This document shows positions 33,733 to 42,788 of a DNA stretch of 64,000 bases, one piece after another. Location: contig NZ_BCRG01000001.1 in the NCBI RefSeq assembly GCF_001552475.1, forward strand, positions 186,001-250,000, given 5' to 3'. Under the pieces are notes generated by a model. That model saw nothing but the letters and a program-made list of their open reading frames with translations, had not been told where the DNA came from and ran no database searches. Position 1 is the first letter of the stretch. The number at the start of each line of letters is the position of its first letter. A program made the position numbers and the translations under genes. Source of the DNA: Microbacterium oleivorans NBRC 103075 (GTDB lineage: Bacteria; Actinomycetota; Actinomycetes; Actinomycetales; Microbacteriaceae).

Positions 33733-34398
33733 ATGGTTTCCACGACTCGCTCGGTCGGTCGCCCCCGTGTTTCCGTCTTGTCACGTCGCCTCATCGCAGA
33801 GACGGCGCTGCGCCTCCTGGACGAGGGCGAGGACGCCGGGTTCCGCATGACGGACCTCGCGCGAGTGCTGGGCGTCCGCGTCTCGTCGCTCTACAACCAC
33901 GTGTCGGGCAAGTCCGCCGTCTACGCGGAGATCCGGGAGATCCTGAGCGAACGCATCGGTGAGGATGCCGCGCCGTCACCGCACTGGGATGTCGCGCTCC
34001 GCGACTGGGCTCGCGCCTACCGCGCGGCCTTCGCGGCGCATCCCTCCACCGTCGCAGTGCTGGCCGTGCTGCCCGTCGGCGAGAGCTCGATGGTCAGCGT
34101 CGCCTACAACGACCTCGTGACTCAGCTGGTCAGCGCGGGCTGGACCCCCGCCGAGTCGATGAACATCATCGTCGCCGTCGAGTCGTTCATCCTCGGCTCC
34201 GCGCTGGACTCGTCCGCGCCGCAGGACATGCTCGACCCCGGCGGACGCACCGATGTGCCCGTGTTCGCGGCCGCATACGAGGCGCGACGGGAGACTGCGG
34301 CCCGCGACGGCGTCGCGCCGGCCGACCTCGCCTTCACGCTCGGCCTCGACGCCCTGCTCGTCGGTTTGCGCTCGCAGCTCGCCGCCCGGCCCGGCTGA
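33733..34398 (+). CDS. TetR-family transcriptional regulator
   Basis: A 221-residue regulator. The helix-turn-helix is at residues 15-60: RRLIAETALRLLDEGEDAGF and MTDLARVLGVRVSSLYNHVS. The C-terminal part (WARAYRAAFAAHPSTVAVLA and later) resembles the TetR C-terminal ligand domain of the TetR/TetR_C_1 type. It probably represses the divergent permease-amidohydrolase operon. A hallmark of the family, Tyr-Asn-His at the recognition helix, is present as SLYNHV. Confidence 0.88.
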   Translation: MVSTTRSVGRPRVSVLSRRLIAETALRLLDEGEDAGFRMTDLARVLGVRVSSLYNHVSGKSAVYAEIREILSERIGEDAAPSPHWDVALRDWARAYRAAFAAHPSTVAVLAVLPVGESSMVSVAYNDLVTQLVSAGWTPAESMNIIVAVESFILGSALDSSAPQDMLDPGGRTDVPVFAAAYEARRETAARDGVAPADLAFTLGLDALLVGLRSQLAARPG

Positions 34399-34484
34399 CC
34401 CCGCGTCGGTCCGAACGCCGTGGCCTTCATCCCCGCCGCAGCCCACCCTAGAGTGAGTCGGATGCCACGACGGGGGAGGCAATC

Positions 34485-35843
34485 ATGCTCGTAACGATCA
34501 CCTACACGCCGACGGACGGTCAGGACGCGACCGCCCTCGGCTTCCTCATGTACAAGCACCCCGCGAAGGTGCAGACGTTCTCGGCGCCGGTGGGTGACAT
34601 CCACGTCTTCTACCCCGAGGCGACGCCCGAGCGGTGCACCGTCGCGATGATGCTCGAGGTCGATCCGATCGCACTCGTCCGCAACAAGCGGTTCCGAGGG
34701 GATGCCGGGGCCCTCGGCCATTACGTCAACGACCGCCCGTACGTCGCCTCGAGCATGCTCGCCGTCGCGATCGGGACGGTGTTCCGCACCGCGATGACCG
34801 GGCGGAGCGACTCGTACCCGGAGCTGGCGGCATCCGCTCTGCCCCTTCGCATCGAGGTCCCCGTCGTGTCGGCTCGCGGCGGGGGTGACGGCCTCGTGCG
34901 TCGGCTGTTCGAGCCGTGCGGATGGACGGTCGAGGAGCAGCGCATCGCGCTCGACGACGCGCACCCCGAGTGGGGCGATTCCCGCTTCAGTTCCGTCGTC
35001 CTCACCGGCGAGGTGCGTCTGGCCGAGGCGCTCCGGCAGCTGTACGTCCTCCTGCCCGTCCTCGATGATGCCAAGCACTACTGGGTCGGCGACGACGAGA
35101 TCGGCAAGCTCGAACGCGCGGGCGAAGGCTGGCTCCCCGCCCACCCGGAGCGCGAGCTCATCACCCGCCGGTACCTCCTGCACCAGCGGGCTCTGCTCGA
35201 GACGGCCGACGCGGTGCTCGACGAACGCCCCACCCCGCTCAGCCAGCACCGGGCCGACGCGGTCCTCGCCGCGCTCGCCGACGTCGGCGCGCACCGAGTC
35301 GTCGACATGGGCTGCGGGCCCGGCGCGCTCCTCGCACGCCTGGTGAAGGACCGGGCGTTCTCGAAGATCGTCGGCGTCGACGTGTCGGCCCGCTCGCTCG
35401 AGCAGGCCGCGCGGATGCTGCAGCTCGCCGAGGCATCCGACGCCGAACGCGAACGCATCGACCTTCTCCACGGCTCGGTCGTCTACCGCGACGAGCGCCT
35501 GCACGGGTTCGACGCGATGGTGCTCATGGAGGTCATCGAACACGTCGACCCGTCGCGACTCGGTGCGCTCGAAGACGCCGTCTTCGCTTCGGCCTCGCCC
35601 GGGTCCGTCGTCGTCACGACGCCCAACGCCGAGTACAACGCGCTCTACCCCGATCTGCCGGCGGGCACGTTCCGCCACGACGACCACCGCTTCGAGTGGA
35701 CGCGCGACGAGTTCCGCGCGTGGGCCGAGGGGGTCGCCGGCCGGCACGGTTACGCGGTCGAGTTCCGCCCCGTCGGTGACGCGGATGCCGACCTCGGCGC
35801 GCCCACCCAACTCGCCCTGTTCCGGAAGGAGGTCGCGGCATGA
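34485..35843 (+). CDS. hen1: 3' terminal RNA ribose 2'-O-methyltransferase Hen1
   Basis: A 452-residue bacterial Hen1. The N-terminal half (about 1-230, starting LVTITYTPTDGQDATALGFL) is the domain that activates the Pnkp ligase. The C-terminal half is the methyltransferase: VVDMGCGPGALLARL near 275, the metal site Glu349-x-x-Glu352-His353 (EVIEH) and His401 in DDHRFEWTRDEF. It methylates the 2'-OH at a cleaved RNA 3' end before ligation, so the repaired RNA cannot be cut again at that site. GGGGGAGG precedes the ATG. The stop overlaps the pnkp start by four bases. Confidence 0.95.
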   Translation: MLVTITYTPTDGQDATALGFLMYKHPAKVQTFSAPVGDIHVFYPEATPERCTVAMMLEVDPIALVRNKRFRGDAGALGHYVNDRPYVASSMLAVAIGTVFRTAMTGRSDSYPELAASALPLRIEVPVVSARGGGDGLVRRLFEPCGWTVEEQRIALDDAHPEWGDSRFSSVVLTGEVRLAEALRQLYVLLPVLDDAKHYWVGDDEIGKLERAGEGWLPAHPERELITRRYLLHQRALLETADAVLDERPTPLSQHRADAVLAALADVGAHRVVDMGCGPGALLARLVKDRAFSKIVGVDVSARSLEQAARMLQLAEASDAERERIDLLHGSVVYRDERLHGFDAMVLMEVIEHVDPSRLGALEDAVFASASPGSVVVTTPNAEYNALYPDLPAGTFRHDDHRFEWTRDEFRAWAEGVAGRHGYAVEFRPVGDADADLGAPTQLALFRKEVAA

Positions 35844-38353
35844 CCGTCCTCGACATCCCCGCCCTGTCGCTCGTCGTCCTCGTCGGGGCATCCGGTTCGG
35901 GCAAGTCCACGTTCGCGCGGGAGCACTTCGGCGCCTACGAAACGCTCTCAAGCGACGCGTTCCGGGGGCTCGTCTCGAACGACGAGTCCAACCAGTCCGC
36001 CACCGCGGCCGCGTTCGACGCGCTGCAGTACGTGGCGGGTAAGCGTCTCGACGCGGGACTGCTCACCGTCGTCGACGCGACGAGCGTGCAGCCCGAGGCC
36101 CGACGCGCGCTGGTCGAACTCGCGAAGGCGCACGACGTGCTGCCGGTCGCGATCGTGTTCGACGTGCCCGAATCCGTGTCCGTCGAGCGGAACGCGGTGC
36201 GCACCGACCGTCGCATTCCCGCCCACGTCGTGAAGCGGCAGAACGACCAGCTCCGCCGCGGGCTGCGCCACCTCGGACGCGAGGGTTTCCGCAAGGTACA
36301 CGTCCTCCGCACGGCCGATGAGGACGCGACGATCGAACGCACGCGTCTGCTCACCGACCGCACCGACGAGCGCGGACCGTTCGACGTGATCGGCGACGTG
36401 CACGGATGCCGCAGCGAGCTCGAGACTCTGCTCGGCAGGCTCGGCTACGCGCTCGTGCGCGACGAGCAGGGCCGGGCGATCGACGCGCGGCATCCCGAAC
36501 AGCGTCGTGTCGTGTTCCTCGGCGACCTCATCGACCGCGGACCCGACGTCGTCGGGGTGCTGCGCCTCGCGATGGGGATGGTCGCCTCGGGCAGCGCGCT
36601 CGCCGTGCCGGGCAACCATGAGGCGAAGCTCGTCCGCGCGCTCCGCGGCGCGAAGGTGACCGTCTCGCACGGCCTCGAGGAGACGCTCGCTCAGCTGTCG
36701 GGCGAGAGCGAGGAGTTCCGCGAGCAGGTCGAGGCGTTCTGCCATGACCTCGTGTCGCACCTGATCCTTGACGAGGGGCGCCTTGTCGTCGCCCACGCCG
36801 GGCTCAAGGAGCAGTACCACGGCCGGGCGTCCGGACGGGTCCGCGCCTTCGCGCTGTACGGCGAGACGACGGGGGAGACCGACGAGTACGGCCTTCCGGT
36901 GCGGCATCCGTGGGCGCAGGTTTACCGGGGCAAGGCCGTCGTCCTCTACGGGCACACGCCGGTGCCGACCGTCGAATGGGTGAACAACACCGCGTGCCTC
37001 GACACCGGGTGCGTGTTCGGCGGAGCGCTCTCAGCGATGCGCTACCCGGAGCGCGAGGTCGTCTCGGTGCTGGCCGAGCAGGTCTGGTACGACCCGATAC
37101 GCCCGCTCGTCCCCACTGCGCCGACGCGCGCGCCGGGGGTCCTCGACCTCGCCGACGTGCGGGGCAGGCTCATCGTGCAGACGAGCCTGCACGGCCGGGT
37201 CGGCATTCAGGAGGAGCAGTCCGCGGGCGGCCTCGAGACGATCAGCCGCTGGGCGACCGACCCGCGCTGGCTGATCCACCTGCCGCCCACCATGTCGCCG
37301 CCGAACACCTCGGCGCGCGAGGGGTACCTCGAGCACCCCGACGAGGCGTTCGCGACCTACCGCGGAAACGGCGTGACCGACCTCATCGCCGAAGAGAAGC
37401 ACATGGGCTCGCGCGCCCTCGTGCTCGTGTCGCGCGACCCGGCACGGTTCACCGCGCCCGAGGGATGGCGGGGCGCGATCCACACGCGGACGGGTCGCCC
37501 CTTCTTCGCCCCCGACGTCGAAGCCGACATGCTCGCTCGCCTCGACGAGGCGCTCGAGCGGGCCGGCGTCTGGGAGGAGCTCGGCGCGTCCTGGGTGCTC
37601 CTCGACGCCGAGATCCTGCCCTGGTCGCTCAAGGCCGGCGCGCTCGTCCGCGACCTGTACGCGTCGGTCGCGACCGCGGCGGAGACCGCGACGGATGCCG
37701 CCGGTGCGGTGCTCGCTCGGGCCGCGGCATCCGGGATCGACGTCAGCGCCCTCGCCTCACGGAACCGGGCACGCGCCGAGGGCGCGCGGGGGTTCCGCGC
37801 TGCGTATCGCCGCTACGTCGGCGGCGACGACGAGGTGCGGGTGGCGCCGTTCCAGGTGCTCGCCGCAGGGGATGCCACGTTCGAGACCCGCGATCACGGC
37901 TGGCACCTGGGGGTCGCCGACCGCCTGGTCGACGCCGCACCCGACCTCGTGGCGCCGACGCGGCGACGGCGCGTGGACCTCGGGGACGAGGCATCCGTCG
38001 CGGCCGCCGTCGCGTGGTGGGAGGAACTCACCGCGGCGGGCGGCGAGGGGATGGTCGTCAAGCCGTTCGCCAACCTCACGCGCACCGAGAAGGGACTCGT
38101 GCAGCCGGGCATCAAGGTGCGCGGGCGCGAGTACCTGCGGATCATCTACGGCCCGGACTACACCGACCCCGCGAACCTCGCGCGCCTGCGCGACCGCAAC
38201 GTCGGACACAAGCGCTCGCTCGCGGCGCGCGAGTACGCCCTCGGGGTCGAAGCCCTCCACCGCTTCACCGCCGGGGAGCCGCTCTGGCGCGTGCACGAGG
38301 CGGTCTTCGGCGTGCTCGCCCTGGAGTCCGACCCGATCGACCCGCGCCTGTAA
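35840..38353 (+). CDS. pnkp: RNA repair polynucleotide kinase-phosphatase-ligase Pnkp
   Basis: An 837-residue three-domain enzyme. The 5' kinase has P-loop GASGSGKST at 16-24. The central 2',3'-phosphatase is a metallophosphoesterase with GDVHG at about 185-189, GDLIDRG near 227 and GNHE near 257. The C-terminal adenylyltransferase/ligase has the lysine motif K520-H-M-G in AEEKHMGSRALV and the conserved GEGMVVKP near 735. It heals and seals cut RNA ends together with Hen1, on which its ligase step depends. The ATG overlaps the hen1 stop. All catalytic signatures appear intact. Confidence 0.95.
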   Translation: MTVLDIPALSLVVLVGASGSGKSTFAREHFGAYETLSSDAFRGLVSNDESNQSATAAAFDALQYVAGKRLDAGLLTVVDATSVQPEARRALVELAKAHDVLPVAIVFDVPESVSVERNAVRTDRRIPAHVVKRQNDQLRRGLRHLGREGFRKVHVLRTADEDATIERTRLLTDRTDERGPFDVIGDVHGCRSELETLLGRLGYALVRDEQGRAIDARHPEQRRVVFLGDLIDRGPDVVGVLRLAMGMVASGSALAVPGNHEAKLVRALRGAKVTVSHGLEETLAQLSGESEEFREQVEAFCHDLVSHLILDEGRLVVAHAGLKEQYHGRASGRVRAFALYGETTGETDEYGLPVRHPWAQVYRGKAVVLYGHTPVPTVEWVNNTACLDTGCVFGGALSAMRYPEREVVSVLAEQVWYDPIRPLVPTAPTRAPGVLDLADVRGRLIVQTSLHGRVGIQEEQSAGGLETISRWATDPRWLIHLPPTMSPPNTSAREGYLEHPDEAFATYRGNGVTDLIAEEKHMGSRALVLVSRDPARFTAPEGWRGAIHTRTGRPFFAPDVEADMLARLDEALERAGVWEELGASWVLLDAEILPWSLKAGALVRDLYASVATAAETATDAAGAVLARAAASGIDVSALASRNRARAEGARGFRAAYRRYVGGDDEVRVAPFQVLAAGDATFETRDHGWHLGVADRLVDAAPDLVAPTRRRRVDLGDEASVAAAVAWWEELTAAGGEGMVVKPFANLTRTEKGLVQPGIKVRGREYLRIIYGPDYTDPANLARLRDRNVGHKRSLAAREYALGVEALHRFTAGEPLWRVHEAVFGVLALESDPIDPRL

Positions 38354-38364
38354 GCCAGCAACGA

Positions 38365-38393
38365 CGTCGACCCGACTTCGCGTCGGGTCGACG
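38365..38393 (+). terminator. Hairpin after pnkp
   Basis: CGTCGACCCGAC (38365-38376) and GTCGGGTCGACG (38382-38393) form a perfect 12-bp stem. It lies just after the pnkp stop codon, with no T-run. Confidence 0.65.
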
Positions 38394-38415
38394 CGCGCGC
38401 ACGGGATCAACGCCG

Positions 38416-38474
38416 TCGAGCCGTCTCAGATGGTCGATTTCGGCGGAGGAAAGCGACCATCCGCGACGGCTCGA
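38416..38474. repeat. Palindromic repeat family 2, copy 3 (59 nt)
   Basis: The left arm is CGAGCCGTCTCAGATGGTCG (38417-38436) and the right arm is CGACCATCCGCGACGGCTCG (38454-38473), 19 of 21 bases matching. The loop is again 17 nt, with TTTC...GAAA. It lies between pnkp and the alcohol dehydrogenase gene. Confidence 0.87.
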
Positions 38475-38489
38475 CGCGGGGGACAGGTG

Positions 38490-39596
38490 TCAGGGCATCA
38501 CCAGGACGGCCTTCACGGCGGCACCGGACTGAGTGTCGGCGATCGCCTGCTCGATGTCGGCGAAGGCGTACTTCGTGATCAGCTGGTCGAACGGGAAGCG
38601 GCCCTCGGCGTGCAGGGCGAGCATCTCGGGGATGAACTTCTGCGGCACGGCGTCGCCCTCGATCGCGCCGATGTAGCTCTTGCCGGCACCCGAGATCGAC
38701 CCGAGCGAGATCGTGACGCCGGGCTTCGGGACGCCGACGAGGGCGATCTTCGCGCCGAAGGCAGTGGCAGCGGCGAGCATCTCGACGACGGCCGGCACGG
38801 CGGTCGTGTCGACCGCATAGTCCGCGCCGATGCCGCCGGTGATCTCGTGGATGCGGGCGACCGCGTCTTCTTCCTTGCTGTTGACCGTGTGGGTCGCGCC
38901 GAGCTTCTCGGCGAACGCGAGGCGCTCGGGGAGGATGTCGACCGCAATGATCGTGGTCGCGCCGGCGACCTTGGCGCCCATGATGGCCGAGAGACCGACG
39001 GCGCCCGTTCCGCTGACGATGATCGATGCGCCGGCCGGGACGTCGAGCGAGTTCAGCACGGTTCCTGCGCCCGTCTGCACGCCGCAGCCGAGGGGGCCGG
39101 CGATCTCGACGTCCGCGTCCTCGGGGAGCTTGACGGCGTTGCGTGCCTCGACGATGAGGTGGCTCGCGAACGAGGACTGCCCGAAGAACGCGCCGTGCAC
39201 GGCCGAGCCATCGGCTGCGGTGATCGTCGACGAGCCGTCTTCGCGAGCACCGGCAAAGTTCAGCGCCATGAAGTTGCGGCAGTAGGCCTCTTCGCCGCTG
39301 ACGCACTTGGCGCAGTGACCGCACGAAGCGAACGACACGGCGACCTTGTCGCCGACGGCGTAACCGGTGACGGCGTCGCCGACCTGCTCGACGACACCGG
39401 CGCCCTCGTGCCCGAGGACGTAGGGGAAGGGGGCGGGGATGTCGCCATGCTGGACGGCGAGATCGGTGTGGCAGAGGCCGGTCGCGGCGACCTTGACGAG
39501 CATCTCTGTGGGACGGATGTCGTCGAGGGTGACGTCCTCGAAGGTGAACGGAGCGTCCTGGTCGTGGAGGACGGCGGCGTGGGCGGTCGTGGTCAT
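38490..39596 (-). CDS. Zinc-dependent alcohol dehydrogenase (MDR family)
   Basis: A 368-residue medium-chain dehydrogenase of the aryl-alcohol/benzyl-alcohol type. Catalytic zinc ligands are in GLCHTDL and VLGHEGAG. The structural zinc site is CGHCAKCVSGEEAYC. The Rossmann motif is VSGTGAVGLSAIMGAKVAG. It oxidises primary alcohols with NAD; the natural substrate is not evident. AAAGGA is about nine bases before the ATG. It stands alone between palindromic repeat copy 3 and the GH13 gene. Confidence 0.9.
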   Translation of the reverse strand: MTTTAHAAVLHDQDAPFTFEDVTLDDIRPTEMLVKVAATGLCHTDLAVQHGDIPAPFPYVLGHEGAGVVEQVGDAVTGYAVGDKVAVSFASCGHCAKCVSGEEAYCRNFMALNFAGAREDGSSTITAADGSAVHGAFFGQSSFASHLIVEARNAVKLPEDADVEIAGPLGCGVQTGAGTVLNSLDVPAGASIIVSGTGAVGLSAIMGAKVAGATTIIAVDILPERLAFAEKLGATHTVNSKEEDAVARIHEITGGIGADYAVDTTAVPAVVEMLAAATAFGAKIALVGVPKPGVTISLGSISGAGKSYIGAIEGDAVPQKFIPEMLALHAEGRFPFDQLITKYAFADIEQAIADTQSGAAVKAVLVMP

Positions 39597-39792
39597 GGGT
39601 GATGGTCCTTTCGATACGCGCCCGTGCGGCGGTGTGGCCGTAGGGATGCCTCCAGCCTATGCACGTGAATCCATCGCGGGGCCGCGGGTTGACGCGCATC
39701 CGATGGCGTGGCAGTGCGACATCCCATAACGGTTCGAGAATCTCGGCACCACCCCTTCCTGCCGACCGCTCCGACTTCGTAGCGTGGACTCC

Positions 39793-42081
39793 ATGGCGCG
39801 TGACGACGATCGACCCGAAGATCTCTACACCGGACCCATCGACCTCGCTGCGCTCGCCGCGGCCGAGGACGGGGACCTCGAGATGCCCGAGATCAGCTAC
39901 GACGAGCAGCGCTATCCCGCGCGGCCACGTCGGCTCCGCCCGAAGGACAACCTGCGCGGCAGCAGCGTGCGCCGCATCCGTACCGACCCGCGGACGGCGA
40001 ACGGCACGAACCCGTCGTACGTCGAGTGGCTGGTGCGTCAGTCGATGCTGAAGGATGCCGACGTCCTGGCCCGCCAGCTGTCGGGACAGCCGACGATGTG
40101 GCGGAACGCCTACGCCCGCCCCGACGCCCGCCGCGCGATCGCGACGAGTGACGTGTGGTTCACCGCGTACCCCATCTCGCTCATCACGCGGCCGGGACAG
40201 TCGTTCCTCTCCGCCCTCGGCGACGACGAGCTGTGGTCGGTGTTCGAGCGGATCGGCATCACGGCGGTCCACACCGGCCCGGTGAAGCGGGCCGGTGGCA
40301 TCGAAGGCTGGGGCGAGACCCCCAGTGTCGACGGTCACTTCGACCGCATCAGCACCGCAATCGACCCCGCCTTCGGCACGGAGGACGAGTTCCGCGCGCT
40401 CTGCGACGTCGCCGAGTCGCACGGCGGCAGCATCATCGACGACATCGTGCCGGGTCACACCGGCAAGGGCGCCGACTTCCGCCTCGCCGAGATGGGCTTC
40501 AAGGACTACCCCGGGATCTACCACATGGTCGCGATCCCGCCGGACGACTGGCACCTGCTGCCTGACGTCCCCGAGGGGTACGACAGCGTCAATCTCGACC
40601 CGGCGACCGAGCACACGCTCGCCGAGCACGGGTACATCATCGGTGCGCTGCAGCGCGTCATCTTCTACACGCCGGGCGTGAAGGAGACGAACTGGAGCGC
40701 GACCGCTCCCGCGATCGGCCCCGACGGGGTCACGCGCCGCTGGGTCTACCTCCACTATTTCAAGCAGGGTCAGCCCTCGATCAACTGGCTCGACCCGACC
40801 TTCGCGGGCATGCGGCTCGTGATCGGCGATGCGCTGCACTCGCTCGGCGAGCTCGGCACCAGCGCGCTGCGCCTCGACGCGAACGGCTTCCTCGGCGTCG
40901 AGAAGAGCGCCGAAGGGCTGCCCGCGTGGTCGGAGGGGCATCCGCTCTCCCACGCCGCGAACCACATCATCGCGGGCATGGTCCGCAAGGTCGGCGGGTT
41001 CACGTTCCAGGAGCTGAACCTCACGATGGAGGACATCCGCGACACGGGCGCCGTCGGCGCCGATCTGTCGTACGACTTCATCGGGCGTCCGGGATACCAC
41101 CACGCCCTGGCGACGGGTCAGACGGAGTTCCTGCGCCTCGCGCTGACATCGTCGCTCGCTCTCGGTGTCGCGCCGGTGCAGCTCGTGCACGGCCTGCAGA
41201 ACCACGACGAGCTCACCTACGAGCTCGTGCACTGGGCGACGCGGCACGCCGACGAGGAGTACGGCTTCCGCGGCGGCACGATCACCGGCGGCGAGCTCGC
41301 CGAGATCGTGCGTGCGGAGCTGACCGAGAAGCTGGTGGATGCCGGTGACTACAACCGCGTCTTCACGCAGAACGGCATCGCCTGCACGGCGACGTCGCTC
41401 ATCGCGGCGACCCGAGGCATCCCGACCCTCGATGCGATCACCGAGGACGAGATCCCCGCCATCCGCGACGCCCACCTGCTGCTCTGCGCCTACAACGCCT
41501 GGCAGCCCGGCGTCTTCGCCCTGTCGGGCTGGGACCTCGTCGGCATGCTGACCCTCCCGGGCGACGAGGTCGCCGACCTCATCCGCGTCGGCGACACCCG
41601 CTGGATCGAGCGCGGCGCGCACGACCTGCTCGACGCCGACCCCGGTGCGACGCGCTCGACGTCGGGCATGCCGCGCGGTCGTGCGCTCTACGGGCCGCTC
41701 CCGGCACAGCTCGACGACCCCGATTCGTTCGCGTCGCGGCTGTCGGCCATTCTCGACCTGCGACGCGAGTCGGGCATCGCGACGGCGACGGCCGTCGACA
41801 TCCCCGAAGTCGCGCACGCGGCCATGCTCGTGCTCGTCCACCGCCTCGACGACGGGATCCCGGACGCCGACGCCCCGCTGCAGGTGACGGTGCTGAACTT
41901 CTCGTCCGACGCCATCGAGGGAACCGTGCGATCGGAGCACCTCACCCCGCAGAGCGACGTGCTCGACGCCGCGAGCGACGAGGTCATCGGCCGCGTCGAC
42001 GACCTGCAGAGCTTCTCGGTGTCGCTCCCCGGGTACGGCGCGCGATTTCTCATCCTGCACCCGCAGGCCGAGGAGGACTGA
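39793..42081 (+). CDS. GH13 alpha-glucosidase/glucosyltransferase-like protein
   Basis: A 762-residue cytoplasmic GH13 enzyme. The catalytic triad is clear: nucleophile Asp362 in [12 protein letters not shown], acid/base Glu407 in [12 protein letters not shown], and Asp472 in [10 protein letters not shown]. About 120 residues precede the barrel, and a C-terminal beta domain follows from about residue 640. The barrel is divergent: the usual first block is [11 protein letters not shown]. It probably acts on maltose, trehalose or short glucans, in line with the maltokinase-like gene nearby, but TreS identity is not established. TAGCGT (39780-39785) ends seven bases before this ATG, supporting it over a GTG nine bases upstream. 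Confidence 0.78.
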   Translation: MARDDDRPEDLYTGPIDLAALAAAEDGDLEMPEISYDEQRYPARPRRLRPKDNLRGSSVRRIRTDPRTANGTNPSYVEWLVRQSMLKDADVLARQLSGQPTMWRNAYARPDARRAIATSDVWFTAYPISLITRPGQSFLSALGDDELWSVFERIGITAVHTGPVKRAGGIEGWGETPSVDGHFDRISTAIDPAFGTEDEFRALCDVAESHGGSIIDDIVPGHTGKGADFRLAEMGFKDYPGIYHMVAIPPDDWHLLPDVPEGYDSVNLDPATEHTLAEHGYIIGALQRVIFYTPGVKETNWSATAPAIGPDGVTRRWVYLHYFKQGQPSINWLDPTFAGMRLVIGDALHSLGELGTSALRLDANGFLGVEKSAEGLPAWSEGHPLSHAANHIIAGMVRKVGGFTFQELNLTMEDIRDTGAVGADLSYDFIGRPGYHHALATGQTEFLRLALTSSLALGVAPVQLVHGLQNHDELTYELVHWATRHADEEYGFRGGTITGGELAEIVRAELTEKLVDAGDYNRVFTQNGIACTATSLIAATRGIPTLDAITEDEIPAIRDAHLLLCAYNAWQPGVFALSGWDLVGMLTLPGDEVADLIRVGDTRWIERGAHDLLDADPGATRSTSGMPRGRALYGPLPAQLDDPDSFASRLSAILDLRRESGIATATAVDIPEVAHAAMLVLVHRLDDGIPDADAPLQVTVLNFSSDAIEGTVRSEHLTPQSDVLDAASDEVIGRVDDLQSFSVSLPGYGARFLILHPQAEED

Positions 42082-42093
42082 CCGGTCGGATGC

Positions 42094-42136
42094 CGGTACG
42101 CAAGCCCCCTCGTGATGTCGGGGGAGGTGCGTACCG
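42094..42136 (+). terminator. Long hairpin between the GH13 gene and DUF3072 gene
   Basis: CGGTACGCA...CCCCCTC (42094-42111) and GGGGGAG...TGCGTACCG (42120-42136) form a near-perfect stem of about 16 bp with an eight-base loop. It probably terminates the GH13 transcript. The right arm contains GGGGGAGG, which would be hidden if it served as a ribosome binding site, but at 16 bases it is too far from the next ATG. Confidence 0.6.
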
Positions 42137-42143
42137 TCGCATC

Positions 42144-42419
42144 ATGACCGATCAGAGCAGCATCCCCGAGAACGACCCGGCCGACACCACCGACGCTGAC
42201 GCGCCCGAGATGCTCGGCGGGCAGAGCGGTGACACCGCGGTGAAGGACCCCGAGGAGTGGGTCACCGGCGATGAGCCGATGACCGGCGCGCAGCGCAGCT
42301 ACCTCGACACCCTGGCTCGCGAGGCGGGCGAGGAGATCCCCGCCACCCTGACGAAGGCCGAGGCCTCCGAGCACATCGACCGTCTGCAGCAGGCGACCGG
42401 GCGCGGCGCGACGAGCTGA
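42144..42419 (+). CDS. DUF3072 small protein
   Basis: A 91-residue acidic protein. The C-terminal half, DEPMTGAQRSYLDTLAREAG and LTKAEASEHIDRLQQATGRG, is the DUF3072 motif, a short helical segment found in many actinobacterial and proteobacterial small proteins; the N-terminal half is low complexity and acidic. The function is unknown. TACCGT (42132-42137) six bases before the ATG suggests a leaderless message. An in-frame ATG at 42090 inside the hairpin is a less likely start. Confidence 0.8.
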   Translation: MTDQSSIPENDPADTTDADAPEMLGGQSGDTAVKDPEEWVTGDEPMTGAQRSYLDTLAREAGEEIPATLTKAEASEHIDRLQQATGRGATS

Positions 42420-42425
42420 CGAATC

Positions 42426-42464
42426 CGACGCCGCGTTCGCCCCCTCCGGGCGGGCGCGGCGTCG
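42426..42464. terminator. Bidirectional hairpin between two small convergent genes
   Basis: CGACGCCGCG (42426-42435) and CGCGGCGTCG (42455-42464) pair perfectly around a GC-rich loop. Confidence 0.65.
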
Positions 42465-42470
42465 TCGCGT

Positions 42471-42746
42471 CTAGTCGGTGTCGCCGGAGGGCGTCGGGAC
42501 GGTGTCGGCGTTGTATTTGCGTGCCAAGACGGCAGTGCCGATGAAGATCGCGACCATCGCGCCACCGCCGACCACCCAGAGCACCAGGACATCGACGGGA
42601 ATGGCGCCGGCGACGAAAGCGACGATCGCCACCGGGAGCCCCGCAAGGAAGACAATGATCGCCACCGTCGCAGCGACCCGAGAGCCGGACGGCGTGAACG
42701 GGGCCCGGAGTGGAGACGAAACGCGCGTTCGTCTGCGGGAGTCCAT
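42471..42746 (-). CDS. Small two-span membrane protein
   Basis: A 91-residue protein with two hydrophobic spans at about 23-45 (AATVAIIVFLAGLPVAIVAF) and 52-75 (VDVLVLWVVGGGAMVAIFIG), basic before the first span and polar at the end. No family is recognised. It lies 42 bases after the maltokinase-like gene on the same strand, so the two may share a transcript, but a functional link is not evident. Confidence 0.6.
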   Translation of the reverse strand: MDSRRRTRVSSPLRAPFTPSGSRVAATVAIIVFLAGLPVAIVAFVAGAIPVDVLVLWVVGGGAMVAIFIGTAVLARKYNADTVPTPSGDTD

Positions 42747-42788
42747 GACTTCAGTATGACGGGAGCGCGATGTGCGGCCCCCGGGGAC

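Noticed and set aside
11681..38474. CRISPR array as an explanation for the short repeats
   Set aside because: Copies are dispersed palindromes without regular unique spacers, and no cas genes are present.
38407..42060. Very long minus-strand frame (1217 codons) opposite the alcohol dehydrogenase and GH13 genes
   Set aside because: It is a GC-driven shadow frame, very rich in Arg, Val and His, with no domain; the GH13 gene on the other strand has an intact catalytic triad.
39793..42081. Firm naming of the GH13 gene as treS
   Set aside because: The first barrel blocks differ too much from canonical TreS to support the name without a subfamily analysis.
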